Counted from the first letter of the stretch, positions 11,690 through 22,874 are shown. The stretch is DNA of 64,000 nucleotides from Armigeres subalbatus (GCF_024139115.2 NC_085139.1:140064097-140128096); one strand, 5' to 3'. Notes: generated by a model from the sequence alone, not told the origin. Program-made: numbers and translations.

Positions 11690-12905
11690 TACATTTTCTA
11701 AAACTGAACTCAATTCAATCTCTTATCTCGGAATGGAGTAATGGATAGAGCTTACCAGGCTCCAAAACATCAGATATCAAAATCAGACAAAAGTCATCAA
11801 CAACATTCTACTCAATTCTTTCCATACTTGTTACAACTCTTTGTTTACATTTTCTAACACTGATCTCAAATCATCAACTGATCTCGAAATGCAGTCATGG
11901 ATAGAGCTTACCAGACTCTAGAACATCAATCTTGCATCAAAATCAAAAGAAAAAAATCATCATCAATATTAAACGCAACTCCTTCCTTACTTGTTCTCAC
12001 TCTTTGTTTATATTTTCCAACACTGATCTCAAATCATCAACTGATCTCGGAATGCAGTCATGGATAGAGCTTACCAGGCTCTAGAACATCAATCTTGCAT
12101 CAAAATCAGACAAAAGTCATCAACAAAATTCTACGCAACTCTTTCCTTACTTATTCTCACTCTTTGTTTACATTTTCTAACACTGAACTCACATCATCAA
12201 CTGATCTCGGAATGCAGTTACGGATGGAGCTTACCAGGCTCCAGAACATCAGTCCTGCATCAAAATCAGACAAAAGTAATCAGCAACATTTTACTCAACT
12301 ATTTTCTTACTTGTTTTCACTCTTTGTTTACATTTTCTCATATCATCAACTCATCTCGAAATGCAGTCATGGATAGAGCTTACCAGGCTCTTGAACATCA
12401 GTCTTGCATTAAAATCAGACAAAAGATGCCAACAGCATTTTATGCAACTCTTTCCTTACTTATTCTCACTCTTTGTTTACATTTCCTAACACTGAACTCG
12501 TCATCCACTGTACTCGGAATGCAGTCATAGATAGAGCTTACCAGGCTCTAGAACATCAATCTTGCATCAAAATCAGAGCAAAAGTCATCAACAAAATACT
12601 ACTCAACTCTTTCCTCACTTATTCTCATTCATTGTTTACATTTTCTAACAATGAACTCAAGTCATTCACTGATCTATGAACGCAGTCATGGATAGAGCTT
12701 ACCAGGCTCTAGAACATCAATCTTACATCAAAATCAGAAAAAAGTCATCAACAGCATTGTACGCAACTCTTTGCTTACTTGTTCTCACTCTTTGTTTACA
12801 TTTTCTAAAACGAATCACAAAACATCAACTGATCTCGGAATGCAGTCATGGATAGAGCTTACCAGGCTCTAGAACATCAATCTTGCATCAAAATCAGACA
12901 AAAGT
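11690..12905. repeat. ~158-bp tandem array inside LTR element
   Basis: About eight degenerate copies of a ~158-bp unit are visible; the landmark ATAGAGCTTACCAGGCTC recurs near 11746, 11904, 12064, 12224, 12374, 12533, 12693 and 12853. Another part of the unit reads CACTCTTTGTTTACATTTTC. Frames running through several copies (for example + 12060-12530) are repeat artefacts. The array makes up most of the element's interior. Confidence 0.88.
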
Positions 12906-13190
12906 TACGAATACCCTCTCGGGGGAATGATTGTTTTCTTCATCAAATATACCCTCTCGGGGGAATGATTGTTTACTCTATCAGGAATACCCTCTCGGGG
13001 GAATGATTGTTTACCCTATCAGGGATACCCTCTCGGGAGAATGATTGTTTTCTTCATCAAATATATCCTCTCGGGGGAATGATTGTTTACCCTATCAGGG
13101 ATACCCTCTCGGGGGAATGATTGTTTACCCTATCAGGGATACCCTCTCGGGGGAATGCTTGTTTACCCTATCAGGGATTACCTCTCGGAA
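12906..13190. repeat. ~38-bp tandem array inside LTR element
   Basis: Seven to eight copies of a ~38-bp unit containing CCCTCTCGGGGGAATGATTG, followed by variable spacers of two types: TTTACCCTATCAGGGATA, or a TTTTCTTCATCAAATATA variant. The array directly abuts the 158-bp array, so two unrelated minisatellites are carried by the same element. Confidence 0.88.
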
Positions 13191-13604
13191 AATTGTCTAG
13201 TCTACATTACAAATATACCAAACTTTGTTTTATGCAAAATCGATGCAATCAACAATTTTAATAGGTGCGCACTAAAATATTCTTCATACGATGTACACAT
13301 AATAAAAATAATGTGCCTCGACTAATTGACATTTACCAGAAAAAAAAATTACTTAAGTTAATTACTTCCTTTTGAAAAGTTAAGCGAGATTTCTTTAATG
13401 GCACAGATTTTATTTTTGCAAACATTTTTTTTCAGTATCATTAATTTCACGAACGAAAACTTTCAAAATTTTTCTTTTTCCGTGCATCTCTTTTTAACCA
13501 AAACAAGCACACGCGATTTCCGATTTTTATTTTTTCAACTCTTTACCGTGACCAAGCTTGTCGTTTCGGGAGCGCCACCAATCACAATGTACCGACTTGG
13601 CCAT

Positions 13605-14121
13605 TGTCGTGCCCGGAGGAGACGGCTGCATCCGAATCAGCCGTCTCCAGCTGCTGCTCGATCCGCAGCAGCTCGGAAGCACTACTACTTCCCGCGGAAT
13701 AAATACATCACAAAACTGAAATCTGACTTCGTTCAGCTGTCACTTTCGCATCTGGTACTTATGACTAACGTATATGCCCTCTTATTCAATTCAATCAATA
13801 TATTCGATTACCGTGGACCCCCGGTAATATGACCGTTTTTAATCTGAACACTTTTTAATTTGAACCCCGTTCGTTTGAACATCGTTCAAATTAAAAATGG
13901 TTCAAACGTCATTTAGCACGTGGAATCGAGAAAATAAAAATGGAACATCGTGGAACGGAACGCAGAATCAAAACAAACCAGCAAAGAGAGCAGCCAGAAA
14001 CCAGTTTTTCTGATGTAAATAGAGTAACCAGAAGTTCAAATTAAAAATGAACCCCGTTAATTTGAAAGAGGTACCGTTCAAATTATCGGGGGTCCACGGT
14101 ATATCCATCTCAATCCCTACA
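13605..14121 (-). repeat. LTR copy interrupted by a MITE
   Basis: This is the second long terminal repeat. Removing 13811-14099 and one copy of the duplicated TA gives 226 bp collinear with the intact LTR, including both dyads and the terminal CCCTACA. It is followed by GTGAT, matching the base run before the left LTR. Confidence 0.85.
13811..14099. mobile_element. TA-target MITE in the LTR (289 bp)
   Basis: The inverted ends CCGTGGACCCCCG[AG]TAAT and their complement lie between duplicated TA dinucleotides (13809-13810 and 14100-14101). The intact LTR at 11315-11536 shows the uninterrupted sequence GATTATATCCAT, which fixes the TA duplication and the element boundaries exactly. A TA duplication suggests the Tc1/mariner/pogo group. 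No coding capacity. Confidence 0.92.
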
Positions 14122-14126
14122 GTGAT

Positions 14127-14620
14127 GTCTGGTATTACAAGTTTCAATAGTCAAACAGTAAGTTTACTTCTAATTTTGTCTAATATTTCGTAAGATATCA
14201 TTTTGTTTTGACTTGTTTAATTCACCTATCACATTGTCTTTCTTATGTTTTTGTGTTCTCTACGTAATTCAGTTTAAGTCGATACTCAATGTAGATTATG
14301 TTGCGTCGTTCCTTGATTTTATTTGTCGAATACTAATCTCCCAGGGTCGTTTCCGCATAAATGAAAAACCTACTCTAAAAGTTTGAAAAAGCATCGCTTA
14401 AAAGTTGAGCGAAGATAATGATATTTGCCCTACCGTTTCTAATCGTCTTAAATCCTTACAAACAAGTGTAAAATAGCTATCATTATATAAGTCGTGGTCA
14501 GCTAGAGGATGCACTTTTCGGTGGTAAAACAAAGCTCCATCACGCATATTTCCTATATGTTAATAAAATTTATCTAGAATGAAGCCATTTTTAGATTGTT
14601 TGTATACCATAGCTGTCATG
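14127..14620. other. No gene seen
   Basis: AT-rich sequence between the LTR element and an inverted-repeat element. No open frame of note and no recognisable repeat ends. Confidence 0.5.
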
Positions 14621-14621
14621 T

Positions 14622-15508
14622 GTGCACAGTTAGAATTTCTGTGTAAATTTACGTTTATTTTGATGCACATATTTGGAGCATCAAAATACATCTAAAATTA
14701 TGTTAGCTGTTAAATTTACATCGCTTTAAAATTCAATTAAGATCGTTGAATTTCACACGTTCAATGTGACAGACGCGTGTAAAATTAAATGAATGTAAAA
14801 ATCAATAGACGACAACCTTTGATTCCCCCCATTCCCAAATTATATCAAATTATGATTTAAACAATATTCCGTTTCATTATTTTAAATATTTTTATTTCTC
14901 GCACAATACAAATCATAAATATACAAAATTATATTGAATACATCTATCCGTTCAATATGGTATGTGATCCGGCAAACTGTTGCATTTGCATAAATATTCA
15001 ATTCGTAGACATTCACGAAAATTCTTACGCAGAAATTGAGAGCCGCGCCAGGCTAAACAAATTGGCTGCAAAATAAGCAATCGATTACTTTTGAGACATT
15101 AAATAATATTCACCAAAATTAATCTTACCATCCACGTAGTTGCTCCGCTGTTTAAGTAAAACTGGTTCACTAATATACGGTTTCGGAACACAGTACAGGT
15201 GGTACTTCTCTCGAGATAACGAGCTCTGACTCCATGTTGTTTTAATGTTTTAATGTACATGGGTTGACATTTACACGATCGTGTAAAATTAAAGTTTTAT
15301 TGATGGAAAAATAAATCCATTTTGATGTATCTTTACACCAATTGAAAAATGAGTAATAAGCCGTGTAATTTTATATCTTTTTCAATGCTCTAAATATGTG
15401 CATCGATTTTGATATAAATTTCAATCAAATGACAAATTCAGGTACTGTGATGTTACAGCTTATCCTGTTTACATGTCGTTGAAATTTAATCATTTTTTTC
15501 TGTGTGGT
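14622..15508. mobile_element. Probable inverted-repeat (MITE-like) element
   Basis: The two ends are complementary over about 100 bases or more. On the left, TTTTGATGCACATATTTGG (about 14656) pairs with CTAAATATGTGCATCGATTT (about 15390), and CACAG...GTAAATTTACG pairs with the region ending ATTTTTTTCTGTG. The middle contains unrelated AT-rich sequence. I could not fix a convincing target duplication, so the outer limits are approximate. No coding capacity. Confidence 0.6.
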
Positions 15509-15975
15509 ATTTTACATTATGGCTCTTTAATTTGAGACACAACAAAATAAGAGATGCGCCACGCTCCTAGTTTTGAAAAAACTTCTACTCAGTGAATCCT
15601 CTTCGATACATTTTGTTTACATTTTCTCTATATATGTACCTATCTAGCTAGATTTAAGCGTAGCTACGCTCATCATCATCAAAGAACACATCAGAAAAGT
15701 ATTGCAAATAGGGGGAGATCTCACTTCATTATTCCTGAGGAAAGAGGCCCACCTCACTGCATTACTATTCCAAGCTCCAAGACACGATGTTCGTTGGTTC
15801 ACATGTACATCCGTAAAATCAGTGCGTCAATGCCAAATTGTGACGCGGCATTGAACAAAAATAGTCAACATGTGATACCACCCCGACAAGATATGTCTTT
15901 GGTTGCCATATCAGTGCTAATTGCGTAAGCCCACCCATCGCGGCAAGATCACATTATTGAGGGGAGGGGTAAATC
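15509..15975. other. No gene seen
   Basis: Mixed-composition sequence without a significant frame. It precedes a short hAT-like MITE, whose 8-bp flank is its last eight bases. Confidence 0.5.
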
Positions 15976-16122
15976 CACTGCCGGATTTAGCCGGAAGGGG
16001 GCCGCGGGGCCAACAGGTTGTGGGGGCCCCAAAATGTACAAAAAAGGGTGGTTTTGGTACATAAGAGTTGTGGGGACCCGGGTCAGGCCCCCCGCCAACC
16101 CCGTCCCCTTAATCCGGCCCTG
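15976..16122. mobile_element. Short hAT-type MITE (147 bp)
   Basis: The ends CACTGCCGGATTTAGCCGG and (complement) CAGGGCCGGATTAAGGGG are imperfect inverted repeats. The flanks GGTAAATC (15968-15975) and GGAAAATC (16123-16130) agree at 7 of 8 bases. The interior is G/C-rich, in contrast with its surroundings. CAGxGCCGG-type ends with an 8-bp duplication fit hAT. Non-coding. Confidence 0.75.
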
Positions 16123-16539
16123 GGAAAATCAAATATGAAAATCTTATATTCAAATACAACTCAATCTGGATCTTTTCTTAGGCATCGTTGATTCACCCAT
16201 GCAAACTATCAATCACTCAGACACATTTCTTCATTTTTTTTGCATCTCAAGTCAGTAGCAAAAAGATGCAAACATTTTTACCAATAAAATTCGACCTGTT
16301 ATTAAGGCCCTTCACGCTGTCATTCAGAATGGCTCACCAACACAGTCTTACAATAACCCACATCCTCACTTTGATTAAACTCGATCAATGTATTTTCAAT
16401 ATGAAAACTAGCCGATGCAATAAAAATAAAAGTGGAATATTTTCTTCCTACTTGTCATAAGATGAGTTCGTACAATTCCATTTAATTCCACCATTAAATT
16501 GTACCTTCTTTCCCATTTCAAGTTTTTAGTTTTTTCTTC

Positions 16540-16880
16540 TCTTCTTGTCTTTGTCTTATTGTTCTGTGTATCGTGAAGCTCTGGCCATCCAGAAGATGCT
16601 CTTTGACGAACCACAACTCAACCACGACGCTACGCTACTGCGTTATTGAAGTCAAATACCTGGATGTGCAGCTGAAATACCCCAAACTTAAATCCCAACC
16701 TCGTCCATCCTAAAACTACACAATCTAACCTTGAGTCGCCGGGAGGTAATGGTTGATGTCTTGGATATTGTCCCTTTTCCCTCACCAACTGTTAATAATA
16801 ATGATATAGTTTATAAATATCATAAAGAGTCTCGGCTGTGTTAAGTGTTAAATACGCCTAAGCCTGTCAAAAAACCGCAA
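16540..16880 (+). mobile_element. LINE 3'-UTR fragment
   Basis: This segment is the inverted counterpart of 62600-62900: both share AGCTCTGGCC[AG]TCC[AG]GAAGATG, an ACGACG block and a terminal CGCCT[AG]AGCCT tail. On the right side of the window that sequence is the 3' UTR of an RNase H-bearing LINE, so this is a plus-strand 3' fragment of the same family. Nothing is coded here. Confidence 0.65.
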
Positions 16881-17054
16881 TAGATTAAAAGAATAGATTG
16901 TACATTTGACTATACGTATTACGACCTTAACAGTCACCTATGTCTCGTACTTGACTCGACTTTTTCTCCTGCCAACGCGCATGCCAAAGGCGTCGCCGGT
17001 TTCACGTCGGGCGACCCATCGGCGCATAGATCAATCAATGGAACCTTATGTATG

Positions 17055-17608
17055 ACGGGGTTCTAAAGCTAAAGATCCTTCCTGGTGTTAAGATAGTCGG
17101 CTTCGCCGTAGCCTTGGAGTTCTACGGGGAATCAATTTCCTAGGTAGAACTGACTGCAACATACGCGATCAGCACGGTGGCGGATTGGATGAGCGCTAGA
17201 GGCCTGGAGCCTGCTCAACATAAGATGGAGGTGGTTATCGTCAACAACCGCAAGTCGGTTCAACATGCAGTGATTCTCGTGGGTGAAGTCCCGAACGCAT
17301 CAAAGCGGAGTTTGAAGCTCCTTGTAATAGACGGCAAGCTGACCTTCGCCAGCCATATCAACTATACGTGCAAGAGGGCTTCGACTGCTGCTGCGGCATT
17401 ATCGAGGATGATGTCCAACACTTCCAAGGTGTGTGCCAGTGGACGTAGGCTACTGGCATGCATTGCCGTATCTATTCTTAAGTACGGCAGCCCGTCCTGG
17501 GCTATGTCCAGGGTTTCACTAACAAAAGTGACACAAGTGGCGGATCATTATTTCAGCGGAAGGGCCCAGACTGTAAACAATATGAAGAAATCCCTATTCT
17601 CCAATTGA
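17055..17608 (+). pseudogene. R1/LOA-like LINE ORF2 fragment
   Basis: The frame before 17177 reads G-V-K-I-V-G-F-A-V-A-L-E-F-Y-G-E, where functional relatives have G-F-A-D-D, so the catalytic aspartates have been lost. From 17177 the 143-codon frame continues with the post-RT segment: W-M-S-A-R-G-L, K-M-E-V-V-I-V-N-N-R-K, S-L-K-L-L, the D-x-K-L-T-F-x-S-H block, then C-K-R-A-S-T-A and S-I-L-K-Y-G. Those blocks are characteristic of R1/LOA-type elements. The similarity stops near 17525 and the last residues are probably unrelated. Confidence 0.78.
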
Positions 17609-19708
17609 CGTTGTTTGGACTTTCCTTATGTGCTTCTCAAGCGCTTAAAGCAAACGGGAAAGGCAGCATCACCGCTACGTGGAATAATCTGGGATTTTTT
17701 CATCTAGCGGGACATGATTTGTGACCTCTAATTAAAATTATTGCGTTTAATTTGCTTAAATAAAAGTAAACAACAACAGTGCGACACAAACAAACATCAT
17801 TGCTATTCATCGACCAGAATCGAATGGAAAATTATGCTTTATATAAAAAGTACATTTTGCAGGCAAAAATTTACGACTTTACAATTGTGGTTGAAAGGAA
17901 AAGCATCCAAAACCATAATATCGTTTAGTCATCTATGCAGATGCGTGTTTTCAAGAAGGAATGCCAACAAAAATGTTTATCTATACATATGAATGAACTC
18001 ATTCACATTGTCTGGTGTGACCCACATACGGCATCAGGTACTGCCGAATAATCTTCACCTTTGTTCCGTACCGTTCGTACTTCTCTTCTTTGAAAATGTA
18101 AGACCTTTAAATATGTATTCATATCAAAATACATAACTCTTATAAATGCCAACAATAAATTGGATCAGTTTTTATTCATAAGTGCCAGTCTCGGAACATT
18201 ATGCTTTGCCAGTCGTTCTCATGCGCCATCCCTCAGAAAAAAATCTCGTCGTTTTCAGCGTCGTTGCCTGTATCCAATAAAACGCAGCTAAGGATGTCGA
18301 TTAAATGCGTTGATAAGTGTACTTCGAAAAATCCATCATCTTCATTGTTTGCAACTTATTTTCTCTTTCCTGCTGTTCGAAAATGAATAAGAAATCTTAA
18401 ACGACCATCCGGAGCCATTCGGTCACAAAACATACTCTCAGCTTAAGTGCCGAAACGAGGAAGCGGTAGGAAGGGCAATTTCAATTTAACAGTTATTATT
18501 GCCTATAAGAGCTAGACTGAGTTGCATGCCCAACTGATTGGAATCACTCGGACAGTGGGAAAATAAACAGATGACATGCCAACAGTTGCCACAGGGCAGG
18601 CACCTACCCTGTCTCGGATGAAGTTTTCCATCGCGTTGTGTCTGAGACGTGGTTGCTGACTGCTGAGAATAGTCTCAGTGAAAACAAATAGCTGAAATTC
18701 CACTTACTTAGGCCGAAGAGTGCGAAGGGTTGTATTTGTGGAATACACATTTTCAGAACACTGCCACACTGGGAGGGATTGTGAGTTGTGCGGTTCGTCC
18801 CTGACCAGACTCCACTTTCCAATACCGCACACTCAGGTGGGTAATCAAGCAGTCAAGATCAGCCAGGTCTAAACGCTGGAAACTAACGCGAGTCGCGAAG
18901 TGAGATAAAACGGTCATTGATCTGCTGCTCTTGGTCCGTCAGAATTTCCTACCAGCAGTAACAAGCATTGCCCACTACCGTAGCTGGCGGGGTCTGTTCT
19001 TTTTTGCAATGAGATTCTAATGGTAAATGGCTCCCTGCTCATTTAAATGGCGTTCATTTTCTTATGAGGTGATTTGGTCAACTCAAACAAGACACAGGCG
19101 TTAGAAAATCCAGTTCTGAATAGTTTCCTTGCTACGTCATTGGTGTTGCCCACATTGTGTCTTAAAGGGCACTGGGCTGCATTCGTCACCATTTGAACAA
19201 TGTCAGACCGCCAAGTGCAGTACGGTAATGATGACGGCCGCTGGCAGGGCGCGAAGAGCCTTAACAACATCACGCAAGCTTCGCCAGAACTTGACGTTGC
19301 AAACGTGAACAAAGCTGATGGGCAAACGAGAGCGACGTAAATGTACAAACAAGCAACAACAAAAGATGAATTGATGTTTACACAGAACACAATTTTCCAC
19401 TTGATGTCTAATTTCATCTAGTAAATATGTTTATTGCAGAGCCATAAACGAAAAAAGCAGTCAGAGCTTGATGGAGTTATGAAAGCAATATAGGTAACAG
19501 AAATAATTGATTTATGATTTGAGTTGTTTAGTAAGTATGTGGCAATTTTATCGTTAAACCTTCAAAATCATATTCTCTATGAGATTTTCAGCCCTGTTGT
19601 CAAGGAGAGCGTCGCTGTAAAATCTAGAAGAGCAACAAAAAAGACCAGAAATAATGTCCTCATTACTATAGAAAATACAGCTTTCAATTTTATCTGCAAC
19701 AATTATGA
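17609..19708. other. No confident gene
   Basis: Several short frames occur, such as + 17741-17992, - 18604-18822 and - 19043-19417 (124 codons, hydrophobic N-terminus, Cys-rich). None resembles a known domain and none has a supported start and splice structure. Part of 18500-18900 is of higher GC content and may be old transposon sequence. Confidence 0.45.
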
Positions 19709-20003
19709 CAAGCTTCTTCTTTATCTTATTGGCATTACATCCCCACACTGGGACAAAGCCGCCTCGCAGCTTAGTGTTCATTAAGCACTTCCACAGTTAT
19801 TAACGATGTTTCTAAGCCAAATTACCATTTTTGCATTCGTATATCATGAGGCTAACACGATGATACATAAAAGTCCAGGGAAGTCGAGACAATTTCCAAT
19901 CCGAGAATTGCCTAGACCGGCACCGGGAATCGAACCCAGCCACCCTCAGCATGGTCTTGCTTTGTAGCCGCGCATCTTACCGCACGGCTAAGGAAGGCCC
20001 CAG
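19709..20003 (-). mobile_element. Feilai-type tRNA-derived SINE
   Basis: On the minus strand it begins with a tRNA-like head (GGCCTTCCTTAGCCGTGCGG, then a B-box GGGTTCGATTCCCGG), has the Feilai body (TCATGATATACGAATGC, TGTCCCAGTGTGGGGATG) and ends in an AAG-rich tail. ATTATGA flanks both sides (19702-19708 and 20004-20010). It is full length, and no protein is expected. Confidence 0.9.
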
Positions 20004-20230
20004 ATTATGATGAGCTATATGTTATGAACTTCTCAATCTGCGATTTTTTGGATAGTCCAGAAGTAAAACTAAAATTATGCCAACAAATAACTATGTTTAT
20101 GTCTAAATATTGACAACTAGTACATTTGTTACCAAAAACATCTTCAAAAATCGACTACTCAACTAGATGTGTGGCAGACGATCATTTGTCGGGACAGTCG
20201 CCAGTTGATTTTATTCTGACACTAGCATAC

Positions 20231-20610
20231 CCGACGAACTGCGTTTCGCCTAAAATTGATTTATTCTCTTATTAGTTATCGAGTTATGCAGAAATTTCTG
20301 TTTCATTTGTTTGGGAGCCCCCCTTTTCAGAAGGAGGGGGTTCGAATCATCACAGAAACATATATTCCCTTCCAAAACCTCCACATGCCAGATTCGGTTC
20401 CATTTGATTGATTAATTCTCGAGTTATGAATAAATTTGTGTTTCATTCGTATGGGAGCCTCCTTTCCAAAAGGGGAGGGGTCTCGAACCATCTTAAGAAC
20501 TATCCCCCCCCCCACAAAACCTCTGCATACACATTTTCACGCCGATCGGTTCAGTAGTTTCGGAGTCTATAAGGTTCAGACAGACAGATATTCATTTTTA
20601 TGCATAAAGA
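20231..20610 (+). repeat. Unclassified interspersed repeat with internal duplication
   Basis: It begins near CCCGACGAACTGCGTTTCGCC and ends with ATCGGTTCAGTAGTTTCGG and a GTTCAGACAGACAGATA tail, a combination I have seen widely in insect genomes. Inside, a ~150-bp unit (TTATCGAGTTATG, TTTCATTTG[TA]TTGGGAGCC, a run of C/G) occurs twice. The superfamily is not evident to me. Non-coding. Confidence 0.6.
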
Positions 20611-21790
20611 TTTACAAGAGAGGACAATGTTGTTATCTTTGGCAATAGCTCAGTTTTACATTCGCTGGTTGTAGTACACTCAGGTGCACGAGAAGGGTCA
20701 AATGAAAGAAATTACAAGCTGGGTGGCCAGATGGTGTCACCAAAGTGCAATTCCGACTCGTTGACAACATGTTACTGCTCACCTGAACTGCTTTCCCATG
20801 GCTATAAATTATGCGCGAAAAGTGATACAATGTTCTTCACAAAGAAACCTTGCAGCCAAATTGTAAGATATGATTATGGGTGTCAATTCTTCATAATGGT
20901 TGCTAGCCAAGGTGTTGTGCATATTGCCGTAAATTGTCACATTAGCTGTTTGACCTTTGCGATGGTACCAGTTTAATGACCGTGAAAGTAAAACTCCTCA
21001 TTAACACTATTACTTTTATGATAGTGAAAAGCATACTTTGTGGCAACGACGGTTCAATCGTAATTATTTTCCTTTTCATTCGAAAGCGGAGTATAATTAA
21101 CTTTGACTATGGCCATGTTACAGAGCATACACATTTAGGGAGTTATTTGTTACTTAATGAAAATGAAACCTAATCTGTGTTTTCTTATTTCAACACATAA
21201 TGATTTTTTTTTTGCAGTAATCAAAATCTTGGCTTATATTCAAGAACCAAAAATGGCTACATAACTTTAATTGCACTCCATTGTAATTCTTACTGCATAG
21301 AAAGCAATTACAAACTATTTCTTACTCAAACAAATTCAATATCTGCCCCAAACATGCTCGTTGCGCACCTCGCCTTGACTATCACTATCAAAACCCATTT
21401 TCACCTAGTTAGTGTCCTATTCCCCAGTCACCTAAATATATACCAGATTTAATCAGATACCAATACAGTGACGATAGCAAACATTCCATTCCAGTGTATC
21501 TCATGGTTTGGCTACCGAATACAGTACCAAAACTAATGAGAGGGAGAATGGATTGGTTACCGTAACTTATCAGATAACACCAAAGAACGATTATTTCATA
21601 GCAATTTTAACGAAGCCCATTTCGGTGAACAGTACACCTTAAGTCAATCTCATAAATTAAACACGCAGCCATAAAAGCGAATGAACATTACCTCCGAAAC
21701 AGATTCGGGAAAATTACCAAACAATTATGACCATCAAAAGTTCGTCGTTTACTCCCGCATAGGAGCGTGCAGGTCTTCCCGTTTGGATTT
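20611..21790. other. No confident gene
   Basis: Short frames only (for example + 20731-20976 and + 20976-21173). The second half is the upstream region of the candidate secreted-protein exon and contains an ATAAAAG box at 21671, too far from the initiator at 21793 to be its TATA box. Confidence 0.45.
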
Positions 21791-21792
21791 CT

Positions 21793-21798
21793 TCAGTC
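21793..21798 (+). promoter_or_regulatory. Candidate initiator (TCAGTC)
   Basis: A TCAGTC motif, a perfect match to the insect initiator TCAKTY, lies 102 bases upstream of the ATG of the candidate signal-peptide exon. No TATA box stands ~30 bp upstream and no good DPE is visible, so support is moderate to weak. Confidence 0.3.
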
Positions 21799-21896
21799 AG
21801 CCTGTGCTGGTGCTGGGCGCTGGCAGTCGAACAGCAACCACCCGCCGCTGCAAGACTGGGTCGATCGAAAGACCTGAATGGGTAGAACGGAAGGAA

Positions 21897-21998
21897 ATGG
21901 CTCGTTCCTCGCGCATATATTGTTCTTGGTCACTCATTTTGCTGCTGCTTGTTTGCCGCGCTTTGCTCTGGGTCCCGGTCGCCGCCAGCTCAATTAAC
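21897..21998 (+). CDS. Candidate first coding exon, secreted protein
   Basis: The ATG at 21897 (context GGAAATGG) opens a 34-codon, phase-0 stretch. It has a basic N-terminus (MARSSR), an uninterrupted hydrophobic core (LILLLLV...ALLWVPV) and small residues A-A-S-S where a signal peptidase could cut. It is followed immediately by GTGAGAG, a good 5' splice donor (GT at 21999). This is the classic layout of the first coding exon of a secreted peptide or protein gene. The open frame extends upstream to 21681 and downstream to 22187, but those parts have no such features. I do not recognise the protein, and later exons would lie beyond or far downstream. A chance hydrophobic frame remains possible. 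Confidence 0.4.
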
Positions 21999-22423
21999 GT
22001 GAGAGTTTATGATCATTGCTTTTTACCGTTTTACCAGAGGCTGGTAGTTAATCATTCTCGCCTTACGCTTGGCTGGGCATTGTGCCTGGCGTTCCGCTCG
22101 GGTCTGCCGGCCAAGTCTGGGAATGCGTATCTCGTAGGTTTCATGATCGGTTCACTTCATTTGGGCTCATCGCCGTCGGCTTATTGAATAGAAATTATTG
22201 TTGCTTTCTTAGAACTAAAAGAGTTAAACGCGACTGACACCAGTCGTATAGCAGTAGTCATCCGATCAAATGGGTGTTCTATTTGCATTCATAGATTGTA
22301 TTCGAGACTGATGATATGAACTAGATATTTTTAGATCTGGCTACTTAATGTTTTGTAATTTTTTTTTGATTTTTTTCAGCGATTTTATTTTCGGATGTAA
22401 TCCATTTTATAATTTTGAGACAA

Positions 22424-22861
22424 GGGGGGTCCCGTAGCGTAGTTGGCTACACGTTCGCCTTACAAGCGAATGGTCATGGGTTCGATTCCCAGCCCCTCCA
22501 CCAAACCCTCGTCAGTCGCCGGATCCGCAGCCCATACGGTGGCGTTTGGGGTACGCGCCTTACCGTCACGGCTGCCTGATGACGACTGACACTTTGACAC
22601 TCTTCTCGAGGCATTCCTCCAACGTTACCCGAATAAATGGCAACCGAACAATACAACGATCAATGGATACACGACATGGACAAACGGACACAATGGACTC
22701 ACGACGAGATGGACTGGCACCGACAACAATAATGGTAATGGAAATCTAAAAATAGATTCTGTGTGGATTCTGTACAGCAGAATACCACAGTAGATCTCGG
22801 CACAGTAGCGGTTAAGTAACACAGAGTGCCTAACAAATAAATAAAAGGAATAAAAAAAAAA
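22424..22861 (+). mobile_element. tRNA-Val-like SINE with poly(A) tail
   Basis: The first ~75 bases resemble a tRNA: A-box TAGCGTAGTTGGCTA, an anticodon arm TTCGC-CTTACAA-GCGAA whose loop would read TAC (valine), and B-box GGTTCGATTCCC, followed by a CCTCCACC end. A ~340-bp tRNA-unrelated body and a poly(A) tract follow. Direct repeats AATTTTGAG[AG]CAA flank it (22411-22423 and 22862-22874). These features fit an L1-style-mobilised SINE rather than a tRNA gene. Confidence 0.88.
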
Positions 22862-22874
22862 AATTTTGAGGCAA

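Larger units (their letters stand above)
11315..14121 (-). mobile_element. Non-autonomous LTR retrotransposon carrying tandem arrays
   Basis: Two long direct repeats that start TGTCGTG and end CCCTACA (11315-11536 and 13605-14121) bracket a ~2.07-kb interior. The 5-bp sequence GTGAT stands directly outside both (11310-11314 and 14122-14126), as expected for an integrated LTR element with TG...CA ends. Orientation is probably minus: reversed, the base run next to 11536 is a purine-rich tract (GAGTAGAGTAGGGGGATGA) suitable as a polypurine tract. I see no clear primer-binding site. The interior encodes no gag, protease, RT or integrase and is mostly two tandem arrays, so the element must have relied on proteins in trans. 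A TA-type MITE sits in the right-hand LTR. Confidence 0.82.

Noticed and set aside
12060..12530. 156-codon frame in the 158-bp array
   Set aside because: Three repeats of the same translated unit, with no gag or pol similarity.
12906..13190. CRISPR-like direct repeats
   Set aside because: A eukaryotic minisatellite: the spacers are themselves repeated, not unique, and there are no cas genes.
13398..13832. 144-codon plus frame
   Set aside because: It runs across the interior of the LTR element, its LTR and into the nested MITE; composite of repeats.
22426..22500. Functional tRNA-Val gene
   Set aside because: It is the head of a SINE with poly(A) tail and target duplication. Several positions deviate from a tRNA (for example the acceptor stem).
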